From the NCBI GenBank assembly GCA_035578905.1, contig JAQJVL010000153.1:271001-335000 (forward strand): a stretch of 64,000 bases of DNA, read 5' to 3'. Position 1 is the first letter of the stretch, and every line of letters begins with the position of its first letter. The position numbers and the translations under genes are program-made. The notes below the pieces were generated by a model. It saw only the letters and a list, made by a program, of their open reading frames with translations, was not told the origin of the DNA and did no database searches. Source of the stretch: Stictocephala bisonia. Its lineage: Eukaryota > Arthropoda > Insecta > Hemiptera > Membracidae. Shown here in pieces: positions 12,901 through 23,099 of this stretch.

Positions 12901-12977
12901 TTTGTTTACTTTCCTTGTATCTACATCCTTAATACACATATTTTTAAAGTTAAAATGCGTCCTCTAGGCAGTTAAAA

Positions 12978-13865
12978 ACCGTGTTTTCCTAGCGACGCAC
13001 TTTCTACGCCGTGCACAACGCATACATAATGTGCCCTGCCCAGTCATACACAGGGAGGCTTGTACACTGTTTTCCTAGAAGCATTTTTCGGTTGTGAGCC
13101 GGCGTGTTTTGGTCGACGTAATTGGGTGATTGACTTCAGAGCAGTCAGTTCGGTTGTACGCAGCGCACAATCGTCATTCTTGCAGCAAAACGAGTTAGTT
13201 GTTGTAGTTCGTGGTGTGTGATTAATAGAATGGAGGACGATTCGTGGAAAATGAAATTTTCTGCAGCAGATGACGAACAGCTTGTTGTGTTAGTTGTAGG
13301 ACATCATATTTTATGGGACATGAATGAGAAAGTTTTCAAAAATACTTTGAAAAAAAGATTCAATCTGGAAAGAGATTGCTGGGATGGTCAATAAAGCACG
13401 AATGATGTATTTAAAATGAATTTATTATGTAAGGAATCGTAGGCTTATTTAAAATACATAATAATCAATCATTAATTTTGTTTTATAAAAATTAAATTTT
13501 TTCAGCCTCTATTAAACTTTAGGAGGCTACTATAATATGACGTTCAATCGTTTATAAATAACATAATTAAAATATCTACATTATTGTGTAGGTCACTGGA
13601 CTTACTTCTAACACTACAGTACTGTTTGGTTAAAATACTAGCTTAAAAATCACATTCATCTAAATCATCCATTAAAACAAAAGCGCATGTTTGTTTTTAT
13701 TTTTAAACTCATTGTCCATACGTCTTTATAGAAAAACGCTGAGCTAAACTGAATATATAGGCGCTTTGTAGGAAAATACTTTTACGCCGCGTATTATATT
13801 ATACGTCCACGCCACGTTGTACGTTGTAAGCGGCGTAGAAAGTGTGTTGCTAGGAAAACACGGCT
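12978..13865 (+). mobile_element. Terminal-inverted-repeat DNA element, about 0.9 kb
   Basis: The left end, CCGTGTTTTCCTAGCGACG onwards (12978-13020), pairs with the right end (13822-13865) as imperfect inverted repeats of about 43 bases; both contain CCGTGTTTTCCTAGC at the outer edge and TTTCTACGCCG inside. TTAA occurs just outside or at both edges, so the target duplication is unclear (TTA, TAA or TTAA). A partial copy of the terminal motif, TGTTTTCCTAG, recurs near 13070. The interior holds a broken MADF-like ORF and AT-rich filler. No transposase remains, so this is a non-autonomous derivative. PIF/Harbinger is a reasonable guess because such elements often carry a second DNA-binding ORF, but it is not proven. 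Confidence 0.8.
13230..13394 (+). pseudogene. MADF/Myb-like DNA-binding ORF remnant
   Basis: An ATG at 13230 opens a 54-codon frame. It shows LVVLVVGHHILWDMNEKVFK, which resembles the start of a MADF domain (helix, then LWD, then a K-rich stretch). After an A-run near 13350-13356 the frame drifts. In another frame the DNA reads IWKEIAGMVNKAR, which fits the next MADF helix (W..IA), so a one-base slip in the A-run probably broke the gene. Known MADF proteins bind DNA, and in transposons such ORFs are thought to help the transposase reach its ends. Only the N-terminal half of a domain of about 80-90 residues is readable. The call rests on motif resemblance. Confidence 0.5.
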
Positions 13866-13877
13866 TAAATTTATAGC

Positions 13878-14440
13878 CATGTGACTAGGGACAGTGATGA
13901 CAACAGGTTTGGTCTGTGACTAGGAACAGTGGTGAGAACAGGTTTAGCCTGTGACTAAGAACAGTGATAACTGAAGGTTTAGTATGTAACTAGGGACAGT
14001 AATGACTAAAGGTTTGGTCTGTGACTAGGAACAGTGGTGAGAACAGGTTTAGTCTGTGACTAAGAACAGTGATAACTAAAGGTTTGGTATGTAACTAGGG
14101 TCAGTGACGACTACAGGTTTGGTCTGTGACTAGGGTCAGTGACGACTACAGGTTTGGTCTGTGACTCGGGACAGTGATGACTACAGGTTTGGTCTGTGAC
14201 TAGGGTCAGTGACGACTACAGGTTTGGTCTGTGACTCGGGACAGTGATGACTACAGGTTTGGTCTGTGACTCGGGACAGTGATGACTACAGGTTTGTTCT
14301 GTGACTAGGGTCAGTGACGACTATAGGTTTGGTCTGTGACTCGGGACAGTGATGACTATAGGTTTGTTCTGTGACTAGGGTCAGTGACGACTACAGGTTT
14401 GGTCTATGACTAAGGATTGTGATGACTACAGGTTTGGTCA
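13878..14440 (+). repeat. 35-bp minisatellite, about 16 units
   Basis: The unit contains TGTGACTAGGG(T/A)CAGTGA followed by GACTACAGGTTTGGTC. Variants TCGGGACAGTGATGA and TAGGGTCAGTGACGA alternate between about 14100 and 14390, giving a partial 70-bp period. The array abuts the right end of the TIR element. Confidence 0.93.
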
Positions 14441-15167
14441 ACATTCAATTGTAGAATATGAACATTTTTCATCACAAGTTGGTGTTCGTTTGACAAATCC
14501 TTTCCTCCTCAAACGTTAGCTTAACAATTAACCTGAGACATTCAACTCACTCAATAAATATCCTACTTTGGAAACGTTTTAGAGTTTGGGAGATGTTCTT
14601 TCACGTGAATGATATATAAACATTTTGGATATTGGGAGTTGGAATAGCTAATTACTTATAACGTTTTTAATTATTTGCGCAAATTATAAAGCAAATTGTT
14701 TCTATGGTAGTAATTTATGGAAGTATGAATGTTTGGGTATATTTTCATGTAAATATATTATTTTATTTTGAATCACAAAAGAAATATAAATACTATATGT
14801 TCTAAGTTTTACACTTTAAACTTAAATTTGTACAAATTTCAAAGTGAAAACAAGGTCTTTCACGTAAATAAAATTGAAATTAATCACTCTACATTATATT
14901 CCTTTCTTTATTAAAAATAAAATCACACAAATAAACACTATCTGGACTGACTAAGATACAAAAATAACCTTAAGAGTAATACTATAACAATATCTATAGG
15001 TACAAATATCAAAAAACTTAATCTTTAAAGAAGGTGTACAGTACAAACAACAATAAAAACACAATACCATACCTAAAATAAAAAAATGGGAAAATTTACT
15101 GCCTCAAAGGCTAAACCAGATTTTAGGTTCGTGTGTCATAAAATTCTTAAACAAAAATATATATACA
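14441..15167. other. AT-rich spacer
   Basis: No gene or repeat was recognised. It ends at the Helitron 3' junction. Confidence 0.6.
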
Positions 15168-15206
15168 CTAGCAGAAAGTACCCGTGCTTCGCCACATATT
15201 ATGATT
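15168..15206 (-). other. Helitron 3' terminus
   Basis: The reverse complement reads GCGAAGCACGGGTACTTTC then TGCTAG, with T next. A weak stem (GTG/CAC around GCGAAG) precedes the end, where Helitrons normally have a short hairpin about ten bases before CTRR. The same last 20 bases occur in the opposite orientation at 23453-23472. Confidence 0.85.
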
Positions 15207-15407
15207 AAGGAACACTTACATTAGGACCTATATACGGGTTGTGTATTTTCGCCGAGGAACAAAATAATTAATTGTTAGTAACTCGAGTACATCTGCCCGT
15301 TGGTTTACCAGAATTAAAATTGAGAAAATGAGTCTGGCGTATCCAGTCTCACCACGTGGAGGCCGGCAGGTAGAGACCATATTTACAACTTATTTCCAAA
15401 AAAAAAA

Positions 15408-15481
<74 letters not shown>
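15408..15481. repeat. (TA)n microsatellite
   Basis: About 74 bases of alternating T and A, broken once by a C near 15426, follow an A-run. It lies in the Helitron 3' untranslated part. Confidence 0.95.
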
Positions 15482-15489
<8 letters not shown>

Positions 15490-15499
15490 ATTTAAAAAC

Positions 15500-15842
15500 A
15501 CCGGGTAGTTTTATTTGGTAAGGCAGTCACCCTAGCCTCTGCCGAATCAATCACACCGGGTAGTTTTATTTGTTAATGCAGTCACCCTAGCCTATGCCGG
15601 AACAGTCTCACCGGGTAGTTTTATTTGGTAAGGCAGTCACCCTAGCCTCTGCCGAATCAATCCCACCGGGTAGTTTTATTTGGTAAGGCAGTCACCCTAG
15701 CCTCTGCCGAATCAATCCCACCGGGTAGTTTTATTTGGTAAGGCAGTCACCCTAGCCTCTGCCGGAACAGTCTCACCGGGTAGTTTTATTTGGTAAGGCA
15801 GTCACCCTATCCTCTGCCGGAACAGTCCCACCAGGTAGTTTA
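15500..15842 (+). repeat. 55-bp tandem repeat in the Helitron 3' region, about 6 units
   Basis: Units start at 15500, 15555, 15610, 15665, 15720 and 15775, with a partial one at 15830. Each begins ACCGGGTAGTTTTATTTGGT and includes CAGTCACCCTAGCCTCTGCC. Units are almost identical, which suggests recent expansion. Confidence 0.95.
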
Positions 15843-15929
15843 ATATATGCAAGTACTTAAATATATTTTAGTACATTTTAGTCTGATAGATATATACGGA
15901 CAGCCAAAATTGATGTTGTTGTTGTTTTC

Positions 15930-16892
15930 TTAAGTGCTTAGTACCTCTTTGTAAACAATATTTTTAGTCCTTTTTTCTGGCTGAAGGACGACCAGACTGT
16001 CAGATGAGCTTACTCTAGAACATGCTACGTATAACTGGCCATGGGAGAAACAGTCATTGCTCAGATCTACCCCAGCCATCTTCAAACTTTGCCCTTGTGC
16101 CTTGTTAATAGTTATGGCATAGCATAATTTTACAGGGAACTGCAGACGTTTGAACTCAAAATGGTAGTCTGAGGGAATAAGAGGAATTCAGGGAATAAAA
16201 ACAGTTTCTCCTTGACCAAAGCCTGTAAATATTGTCGCTTCAATAACATGTTTATGCAGAGTTTTCACCTGCAGCCTGGTACCGTTACAGAGTTTGGGAG
16301 GGTTTAGGTTGCGGAGTAGCATTATTGGAGCACCGACTTTTAGAGAAAGAACATGAGGTGGAATTCCAGGGGGGTTCAGAGTGTGGAGAAACTCCGCTGG
16401 ATAGTGAACAGCGTCTTCTGTCTCAACCACTGAGTCCACAGATTCATACCTCACAACAGCAGAAGGCAACTTTTCTAACAACGAAAGGTTTATTATATTT
16501 GCAGAGTCGTTAGTTGGGGTAAGAATCGCCCTCTCTTGCAACCATATTGGACTATTGTTCACATTGTCATTTAAGTTAGGATATATCTTGTCAAGCAGTG
16601 TCTTCATATCACTAACAGTATGACAAAGATTTTGAGGTATTGCACATTTACCTTCATGATCTTCTAGCAGTTTACCATCACCTATTTGTAAAACTAATGT
16701 AGAAAATTCTTCTGCTTTCAAATCTCCATTCAAATGAACTCTCATGTTAACTCTCAAAGACAGGATTTTAATTTTTGGCCATAAGAAGGATGACTTAAGG
16801 CACGCTTTCACCTCATCAGCCCGAGTTCCTCGAGGTATCACGGGCAAGGTTTGCCTGAAGTCTCCAGCCAGCAGAACTGTTACTCCGCCCAT
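15930..16892 (-). pseudogene. Helitron helicase, C-terminal part
   Basis: This is the second half of the Pif1-like SF1B helicase. It starts at MGGVTVLLAGDFRQ (helicase motif III, GDFRQ), continues through RAILTPTN and HVLSLKVGAPIMLLRNL, and after 16190 through KLCYAITINKAQGQS and YVACSRV (motifs V and VI). It ends at a TAA at 15930. A TGA at 16188-16190 interrupts the frame, and the frame carries on unchanged past it with conserved helicase sequence, so the stop is a nonsense mutation, probably CGA to TGA. At its 5' side it is out of frame with the preceding segment by a small indel near 16885-16895. The protein would unwind DNA during rolling-circle transposition. Confidence 0.88.
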
Positions 16893-18070
16893 TAGACGTT
16901 TGCATCCTGATGTCTTGAAGTGTCCTGTCCAGAGCCTCTATACCTCCTTTGTGGGCCATGGTACACTCGTCCCAAACAATTAATACTGTTTCTTTGAGTA
17001 CCTGGCCCATATTGCTTTGTCCTGATATGTTGCAAATAGGTGTTTCTGAGTGGTTCAGGTTGAGAGGCAACTTGAAAGCTGAATGAACCGTCTTCCCACC
17101 ATCAAGCAGTGTCGCAGCAATGCCAGAGGATGCAACTGCGATGGCAATCTTTTTCTCACACCTTATTCTTGCTAACAACAAATTGATCAAAAATGTTTTT
17201 CCGATACCACCAGGAGCGTCCAGGAAAAAGAGTTGCCCAGATTCTGAAATAATACTGCAGGTAATTTCTTTGTAAATATTCAGTTGTTCTTCGTTCAGCT
17301 TTGGAACATTTACAGCAACCATTTCACAGAGCTGGACCTCATCGAAAGAAATTTCTCTGAGGCGTTCCAGGTTGTTAGTGATGGACTCTTGCTCGCGAAG
17401 TGGTGTAGGAAGACCATAGTTTTGGAGACGGTTGCCAGACATTGAATACACCAAATCTTCGAGTAAAGCCAAACATTTGTTGTACACAATGTCCATACGC
17501 TGTTGCACATCCCCAAACTCTGTCTCCATCGACCTCTTTACGTCGTCCGCCAAACTGTCGCGGTGTTTTTCCCATAATGTGAGAGGACTACTTACTTGGC
17601 AAAACACCAACATGATGGCAAGTAGTTCGCGGATCTTGGACGGGGAGTCTGAGAGTGAAGCTTCTTCTAGTGTTCGATCCCAGTGAGTGTCGTCTTCGAG
17701 CAAACCAAGAGCTGTACATGCAGACTGAAACGCTTGGTGGATCACTCCATTTACGTTCCTAAGATATTCAAATGACGTAGGCCCTTTAACTTCGTGTAGG
17801 AGAAGGCGTAGAAAATAGCACTCAGAGTTATTAGGGTGAACAGTATATACCCTGCCTAAAACCTGATCTTTTTTCACCCCGGGATAGCCTGGTACTGATT
17901 TCCCTTGCTTTCTTCTACAAAAGGTATTCTTTTTCCATACGAAATATGACGGAACTTCAGAGTAAAGGAGGGTTCTTGCAAACGCATCGGTTTTGCACAG
18001 ATCGAAGAAGCCCAAAAGACTAGTTTTTGGCGGGTTGTTTAGCCTTTCCATGACATTTTCTTCGTTAAAT
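16880..18070 (-). pseudogene. Helitron helicase, N-terminal part (Walker A and B)
   Basis: An open frame of 411 codons (16816-18051) covers the join after Rep and the first half of the Pif1-type helicase. The Walker A loop DAPGGIGKTFL lies near residues 276-286, and Walker B, VWDECTMAHK, near 355. Before it, NVPKLNEEQLNIYKEI is the usual entry to the helicase core. The N-terminal third (for example FFDLCKTDAFARTLLYSEVP) matches the linker seen in Helitron Rep-helicase proteins. The first codon of the open frame is not a true start: upstream, a one-base loss near 18070 separates this frame from the Rep segment ending HLENGQRVY. The 3' end loses frame near 16885. Motifs are intact, so decay looks fairly recent. 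Confidence 0.9.
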
Positions 18071-18556
18071 AAACTCTTTGGCCGTTTTCAAGATGAACTG
18101 CAGGATGCATGACTGGGGGATGGCGATCGTGTATTGGAAAGCAGAGAATTCGCCAGACAGCTTCAGAAGTACTAATGTAGCGTCCTGTCTGGTACCTTGT
18201 CACCTCGTCAAGTTCATTTTCAACTGTAAAAGCTGCTTGATCGGACCCTTTGTTGACGTATTTGCAAATATATTTGATAGACTTGACAGAGTTGCAGTAC
18301 TCGACGTTGATATGCGCTGAAAAGGTGCGAGACAGGACAGGGTTAAAAGGTACCACCCATTGATTGTCAAGCTTTACCCCGTTGATGTCAACAACAAATC
18401 CACCATCTGAAGGAGAACGCCTACGGTATTTAGGATAACCGTCTTCCCCAGTCTGTGTTTCTCTTGGTAGAGGACGGGGATACTTTTTGCTGCAAGCTCC
18501 ATTAACCATACAGGGTGAATTTCTGTTGAGAGCACCACATGGACCGTGGATCATAC
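18070..18556 (-). pseudogene. Helitron Rep, C-terminal part with two-tyrosine motif
   Basis: The segment begins IHGPCGALNRNSPCM and continues NGACSKKYPRPL, a conserved block of Helitron Rep proteins, and later has KYICKYVNKG. The two Tyr of that motif are the expected catalytic nucleophiles of a Y2 HUH nuclease. It ends VHLENGQRVY before a one-base frameshift near 18070. Upstream it is cut off by the inserted minisatellite block, and the few codons before MIHGPCG in the open frame belong to that insert. Together with 19807-20935 it once formed one Rep domain. Confidence 0.9.
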
Positions 18557-18600
18557 AGTATAAGGTTATAATATTATATATAACCATTATGTATGTTTGC

Positions 18601-18950
18601 AGCCCTCACCATTATTTACCCACCTCCGCCTGACGTACGATAAATGCTATATATAAAGTACATTTATTTCCTGTATCTTTGTCACGTTATGACAAATGTA
18701 ATGTTCGCGGCTAACAAACTGTTGAAACTTCTCAGCGAACTACAGAAGTAATCACCTACACCCCTCACCATCATTTACCCCCTCTCTTGACATACATACT
18801 TTACGTTATATGTAAAGTACATTTATCCCCTGTACTTTTGCCATGTCATGACAAATGTAATGTGCGCGGCTAACAAACTGTTGACACTCTCCAGTGAAGT
18901 ACAGAAGTTATCACCTACAGCCCTCACCATTATTTACCCACCTCCCCTGA
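18601..18950 (+). repeat. 159-bp direct duplication inside the Rep insert
   Basis: Copies start at 18601, 18760 and 18919 (partial), each with CCCTCACCAT(T/C)ATTTACC. The first two both contain ATGACAAATGTAATG and GCGGCTAACAAACTGTTGA. They are moderately diverged. The third copy runs straight into the family-A minisatellite. Confidence 0.9.
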
Positions 18951-18954
18951 CGTA

Positions 18955-19252
18955 CGTCCTACAGTGGTATTGACCCACTCACCCACATATACACCTACAG
19001 TGGTATTGACCCACTCGCCACTCCATACACCTTTAGTGGTATTGACCCACTCGCCCACCCATACACCTACAGTGATATTGACCCTCTCGCCACCCCATAC
19101 ACCTACAATGGTATTGACCCACCCACCCACCCACAAACCTACATTGTATTGACCCAACGCCCGCTCATACAAGTACAGTAGTATTGACCCACCGGCTACC
19201 CATACAAGTACAGTGGTATTGACCCACCGCCCACCCATACAAGTACAGGGGT
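18955..19252 (+). repeat. Minisatellite family A, locus 3, forward part
   Basis: About nine units of roughly 31-33 bases contain CCCATACACCTACAGTGG or CATACAAGTACAGTGG followed by TATTGACCCAC. The CACCTAC variant is specific to this locus. Confidence 0.9.
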
Positions 19253-19405
19253 ATCAATGTTACTGTTCGTGTATGGGCGGGTGGGTGGGTCAATGCTACT
19301 GTACGTGTATGGACGGGCGGGTGGGTCAATTCCACTGTACATGTATGGGTGGGCTGGTGGGTCAACAGCACTATACGTGTATGGGTGGGGAGGTTGGTCA
19401 ATGCT
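19253..19405 (-). repeat. Minisatellite family A, locus 3, inverted part
   Basis: At about 19253 the orientation flips. Units now read TACTGTTCGTGTATGGG and GGGTGGGTCAATGC, the reverse complement of the family-A core. About four to five units are present, making a head-to-head junction within one locus. Confidence 0.9.
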
Positions 19406-19547
19406 ACCCTAACCACTAACACACATTTACTGATTGAGAATAAATCTGTTCAACTTCTTCACCAACTACCTGATTAATTGAGTTACCCCATGTTTTGACT
19501 GGATTTCGTGATAAGATTTTGATTGTTACTTTCTTTCTTGAAGCTAC

Positions 19548-19750
19548 CCACCCGTACACGTACAATGGTATTGACCCACCCACCTGCCCATACACGTACA
19601 GTGGTATTGACCCACCCACCCGCCCATACACGTACAGTGGTATTGACCCACCCACCCGCCCATACACGAACAGTGGTATTGACACACTTGCCCACCCATA
19701 CACGCATAGTAGTATTGACCCACCCACCCACCCATTCACGCACAGTGAGG
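19548..19750 (+). repeat. Minisatellite family A, locus 4
   Basis: About six units of 32 bases contain CCCATACACGTACAGTGG and TATTGACCCACCCACC. Several are nearly identical to each other and close to locus 1 units. Open frames on both strands here are artefacts. Confidence 0.92.
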
Positions 19751-19806
19751 GTAAAAGTGGACTTTATGTATAAAACAGTTGACAGTTATGACGGACATTG
19801 GTATTC

Positions 19807-20935
19807 ATCATCATTGACTTCACAATCTCATGGAGGGCAGGGTCTAGCTCTGGGTCAGGTATCTCTGCACAAATAACTTTGTCAATCATGTCTGGTTTAA
19901 TCTTTTCTTCTAGCCAAAGCAGAATGTGTACATGAGGAAGGCCTCTTTTTTGCCATTCTATGGAGAACATGTGACATCTACATGCTCCAAATATAGACCC
20001 TTTCGTTAGTTTCATCAAATGCTTTACTTTTAAGTAGAAAACCCACGCTACCAAGTCATGTCTGTGCTGAGCCTTCTGACCTTCCTTGAGTAGTTCACAT
20101 ATCTCTCGCCATTTTGGGTTGCACGTAAAAGTTATAAAGAGATCTGGACGACCTAAATGGCGGACATAGGTCATGGCATCCTGAGTACGCTCATGCATGT
20201 AGCGAGGTCCTCCAGTGAAGCTTGATGGCAGTACAACCATCTTACCCAGCTCCGATACCTGAGCATCAGCTTTTCTCATGGCATCCTTCAAGTGAATGTA
20301 GTCTTCACTCCTCAACTTTTTTTGGTTGTTTCGAATGAAGTTTAGCCGTTCTGTTTCAATTTTTGCGTACATATCAACCAAAAATTGGTTGAGGAGGTTG
20401 CGAAACAAAAGTAAATTTGGTTCTTCGCCTTCTCGCTCCATTAAATTATATCCGTAGAAATCAGCTGCAGACACAGTTTTCTTAAGTGCTGTCTTGGTGT
20501 TTGGGTCACGCTGAGGGATGTTGATACAATAGCCATCTTCACCACGGCAGAACATGAGAGGATACTGAAGAGAATCATACGCTCGATGTAGCTCACTGAT
20601 TCTTATCAGTTTGTCTTCCCTACTGTATAGCACAATGTCTCGCTTTTCAAACACCTGGCCTACAATCAAGACAGCAACTTCGTTAGTGGTAGGAGTATTG
20701 TAACGTCCCTTGTGAGCACTCGAAGGCTTCTGGTCAGCAGTGATAACTACCTGGAAATCTTGCTGATCTTTGGGAACAGAATCAATAGCAGCTTTGAACT
20801 CTTTGATATATTTGATATGTTCATGAAGAATTTTTTGGAGCTGGCCTACCAATGCTGGCTTGACATCTTGAAAGTACCCACAGCGAATGTCTCTTTCACG
20901 GTTATCATCACCAACAAAATATATCTGAAGGAAAG
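19807..20935 (-). pseudogene. Helitron Rep, N-terminal part with HUH motif
   Basis: A long frame (19764-20852, 362 codons, the last 14 or so in the insert) encodes most of a Helitron Rep domain. FITFTCNPKW near residues 238-247 is Rep motif 1. GLPHVHILLWL near 304-314 is the HUH motif, with its two metal-binding His flanking Val. ADFYGYNLMERE and FTGGPRYMHERTQDAM are other blocks typical of Helitron N-terminal domains. The protein would nick and join DNA at Helitron ends. The frame's first Met is internal: homology (FLQIYFVGDD) continues upstream in another frame, with a slip near 20935. Downstream it is cut by the inserted minisatellite block. Confidence 0.92.
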
Positions 20936-21822
20936 ACGGCTGCTGTTCGAGGCATTAGACTCCCTATTCTATGATAAACCTGGCCTTGCACCTTATATGT
21001 TGGCATGAAATGGTCTCCTTTTATCTCTTTTGCTCCAAACGACGTCATTTTGGAAACAACCGTTGTATTTGCGAATATTATTAAGAAAATGCTCAGCCTC
21101 AAGATGGTCGTGAGAAAGAAGGCTATGTAAGGGGTCGGGATATTTTTGAAAGGGAAGCAGTTGAACTTTTCCATTACTGCAACACATTCCGGGGCTTTCG
21201 TCTTTCCATTTTAAAGCATGGCAGACATTGCACTTTTCTCGAGGTCCAAGTTGAACTATTTTATCTGTAGAATATTCAATGTTTGGGTCATACTTGAAAC
21301 CTGAGAGTTTCTTGATTGTCCATGGCAGTAACTTTACTTGTGAACGCCTCTCATTGTACTTTGACGTAGCCTCACGATTAACTTCAGGATGGTTTTTTGA
21401 GTACTTCTTTACAGACTTTCTGTTAATCTCGGGGTTGTTCTCGGTATATTTTTAACAGCCCTTCTGTTTACTTCTGGGTGGCTCTCGGCATATTTTTGAA
21501 CAGCCCCCCTGTGCACTTCAGGGTGGCTCTCGGCATATTTTTTAACAGCCTTTCTATGCATTTCAGGGTGGCTTTCCGTATTTTCAGCAACAGACTCCCT
21601 AACCTGCTTTTTTCGGATGGAATCAGTGAATCTTTTCCTTCGTTTTCTACCTCTAGATTTTTGAGGTGTGATCACTGTGACGATTGATTCGTCCGAACTC
21701 ATGTCTAAGGGAGTTTCAAGGTTTGATAGGATGGGCTGAGAAGAGCCTGGTTGGACTGCAACAGGTTCATAGACACAAAGGGAAGATGGGCCAGGTTTGG
21801 ATGTAATAGGGTCGGTGGGCAT
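20936..21822 (-). pseudogene. Helitron protein N-terminal region: basic repeats and Cys-rich segment
   Basis: Reading on the minus strand, a Pro/Ser-rich start (MPTDPITSKPG) is followed by the basic patch RGRKRRKR. About six degenerate repeats of about 14-15 residues come next, built on KYAESHPEVHR, then a Cys segment, CNVCHALKW and CCSNGKV, which looks like a zinc-binding motif, and IPTPYIAFF or PDPLHSLL depending on frame. Frames change near 21450, 21010 and 20935, so at least three small indels break it. HPEV repeats and the Cys segment precede Rep in many Helitron proteins. A role in binding DNA or the element ends is inference. Confidence 0.78.
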
Positions 21823-21912
21823 AGATTCAAAAAAACCAGGTTGGGATTTTAATGTTGAGGCATAATATTTTGAGGTATGTAGACTTTTTTGAAAATAATT
21901 TGGTACATAAGG

Positions 21913-22368
21913 TTATTCGCAAGGTATAAGAATGTCAAAGTGCCCTGCCATGTCATCACCAGAGAACTTAAGTCTTTTTATTTCCTGAACCTCATCCCCA
22001 TAACAGGCTAAGAGTTTTCTGTCACGAAAGAGCTCGAACTTATAAGGAAATACCTCTGCTGCAACCATGAGCTCACAAAAGGTTCCATAGAAGTAAGGCT
22101 GTGACATGTCGGCGATATACTGACGTTTAGTTCTGTAAGGGACTTTATTTATGGTCAAGGTGTAAGGCTTAAGTCTGCGCCAGTTGTTGGACACGTGACG
22201 CACAATGTCAGCGCGCACTCGGAGTGTTAGTGTAGCTGTACAGTGGACCAGATAAGATAAAGAGGAGAAAAGGCAAGCCCCGTCCCCAGTGATCTTTATG
22301 ACATGGTGAGGTACTGCCACACCATCAATATCGAATGTTTCAATAACCATTGTCGTGCAACTGTTCAA
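21913..22368 (-). CDS. Helitron OTU-like cysteine protease domain
   Basis: The frame has 151 codons, with ATG at 22366-22368. ITGDGACLFSSLSYLV is the OTU nucleophile motif (D-G-x-C-L-F), with Cys near residue 32. GHFDILIP at the very end supplies the expected catalytic His. The length fits a single OTU domain. OTU domains are known cysteine proteases that often remove ubiquitin, and many animal and plant Helitrons carry one, where its role in transposition is not settled. This frame is intact, but it ends about 90 bases before the next readable segment. It may have been a separate ORF or the N-terminus of one long protein broken by an indel. The start was chosen because the upstream frame shows no homology. 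Confidence 0.88.
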   Translation of the reverse strand: MNSCTTMVIETFDIDGVAVPHHVIKITGDGACLFSSLSYLVHCTATLTLRVRADIVRHVSNNWRRLKPYTLTINKVPYRTKRQYIADMSQPYFYGTFCELMVAAEVFPYKFELFRDRKLLACYGDEVQEIKRLKFSGDDMAGHFDILIPCE

Positions 22369-23099
22369 AAAAAGTATTAAGATGAATAAAGAAAAATTTA
22401 GCTTTGTATTTTAGAAGAAGAAGATGAAGTGAAAAGGTTCAAACCCAAGCAGATGATCTAGAATTGAAGCAAGCAGTAAGTAAAAGAAGCAAATAGTTAA
22501 CAGAATAAAATACCAATATAAACTCATGTAGTAAGGGAACACCCTACCCAAAGTGGAGTGGCCGGAGTTGTAACTACAGAGTTATGTCAACTGTATCAAG
22601 TTTGAACCAGGAGAACTATTAAGAATGTCAGAGTTATGAGATGAAAAAAGGTAAAAAAATGATGGTATGAAAGGATGTGAGGCAATCGAATACTATGGTA
22701 GCAAATAGTGGGGCAAAAGAAAATATTTAAGAAAAAGTAGGTAGTATTCAGAAGCAATAAGCAATGGACAGAACTGAACAAACAGCAAAGCAGTGTTCAG
22801 GTCAAAAGCGTGTACTGGACTGATATGAGCCGAGCCGTACTGCGGTGCGGTGCTGGTGAGGTGCGGGGAGTGGGAGGGAGGGCAGAGGTCAACTGATAAG
22901 AACCGGCCTTCTAGTGAACAGCCAAGACTGCTATCGCTAATTTACAATCAGCCGAAGAATCATAGTATCAAGTTTATTTGTGATCTGTTGTCTAGGTTTA
23001 GAAAATATACAACAATCGTCAAGTATCGAGTTTTTTGCTGTTTGGTTTGAAACGTGATTGAAATGTTTTTTTTTTTTTTTATAAGCACTTATGCAAAGA
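22369..23099 (-). other. Helitron 5' untranslated region
   Basis: No coding homology was seen. Around 22830-22880 there is a GC-richer patch (GTGCGGTGCTGGTGAGGTGC). A T-run lies at about 23065-23080. The Helitron promoter is expected somewhere here but none can be pointed to. Confidence 0.5.

Larger units (their letters stand above)
18557..19806. other. About 1.25-kb insertion carrying family-A minisatellite, splitting Rep
   Basis: On the minus strand Rep reads HEIVKSMM up to about 19807 and resumes at MIHGPCG near 18556. The sequence between shows no Helitron homology. It consists of a short palindromic AT stretch (near 18559-18581), a 159-bp direct duplication, family-A units forward then reversed, a unique spacer of about 140 bases (19406-19547) and more forward units. 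No splice signals fit at the edges, so it is not an intron. No clear terminal repeats or target duplication were found, so how it arrived is unknown. Confidence 0.8.

Noticed and set aside
15500..15842. The 55-bp array as a Helitron-encoded functional element
   Set aside because: It lies after the last stop codon and looks like a local expansion. There is no evidence yet that other copies share it.
16325..18320. Plus-strand frames within the Helitron
   Set aside because: They are shadows of the minus-strand helicase and Rep, which carry all conserved motifs.
18557..19806. Intron in the Helitron Rep gene
   Set aside because: No GT...AG pair fits on the minus strand at the homology edges, and the content is minisatellite.
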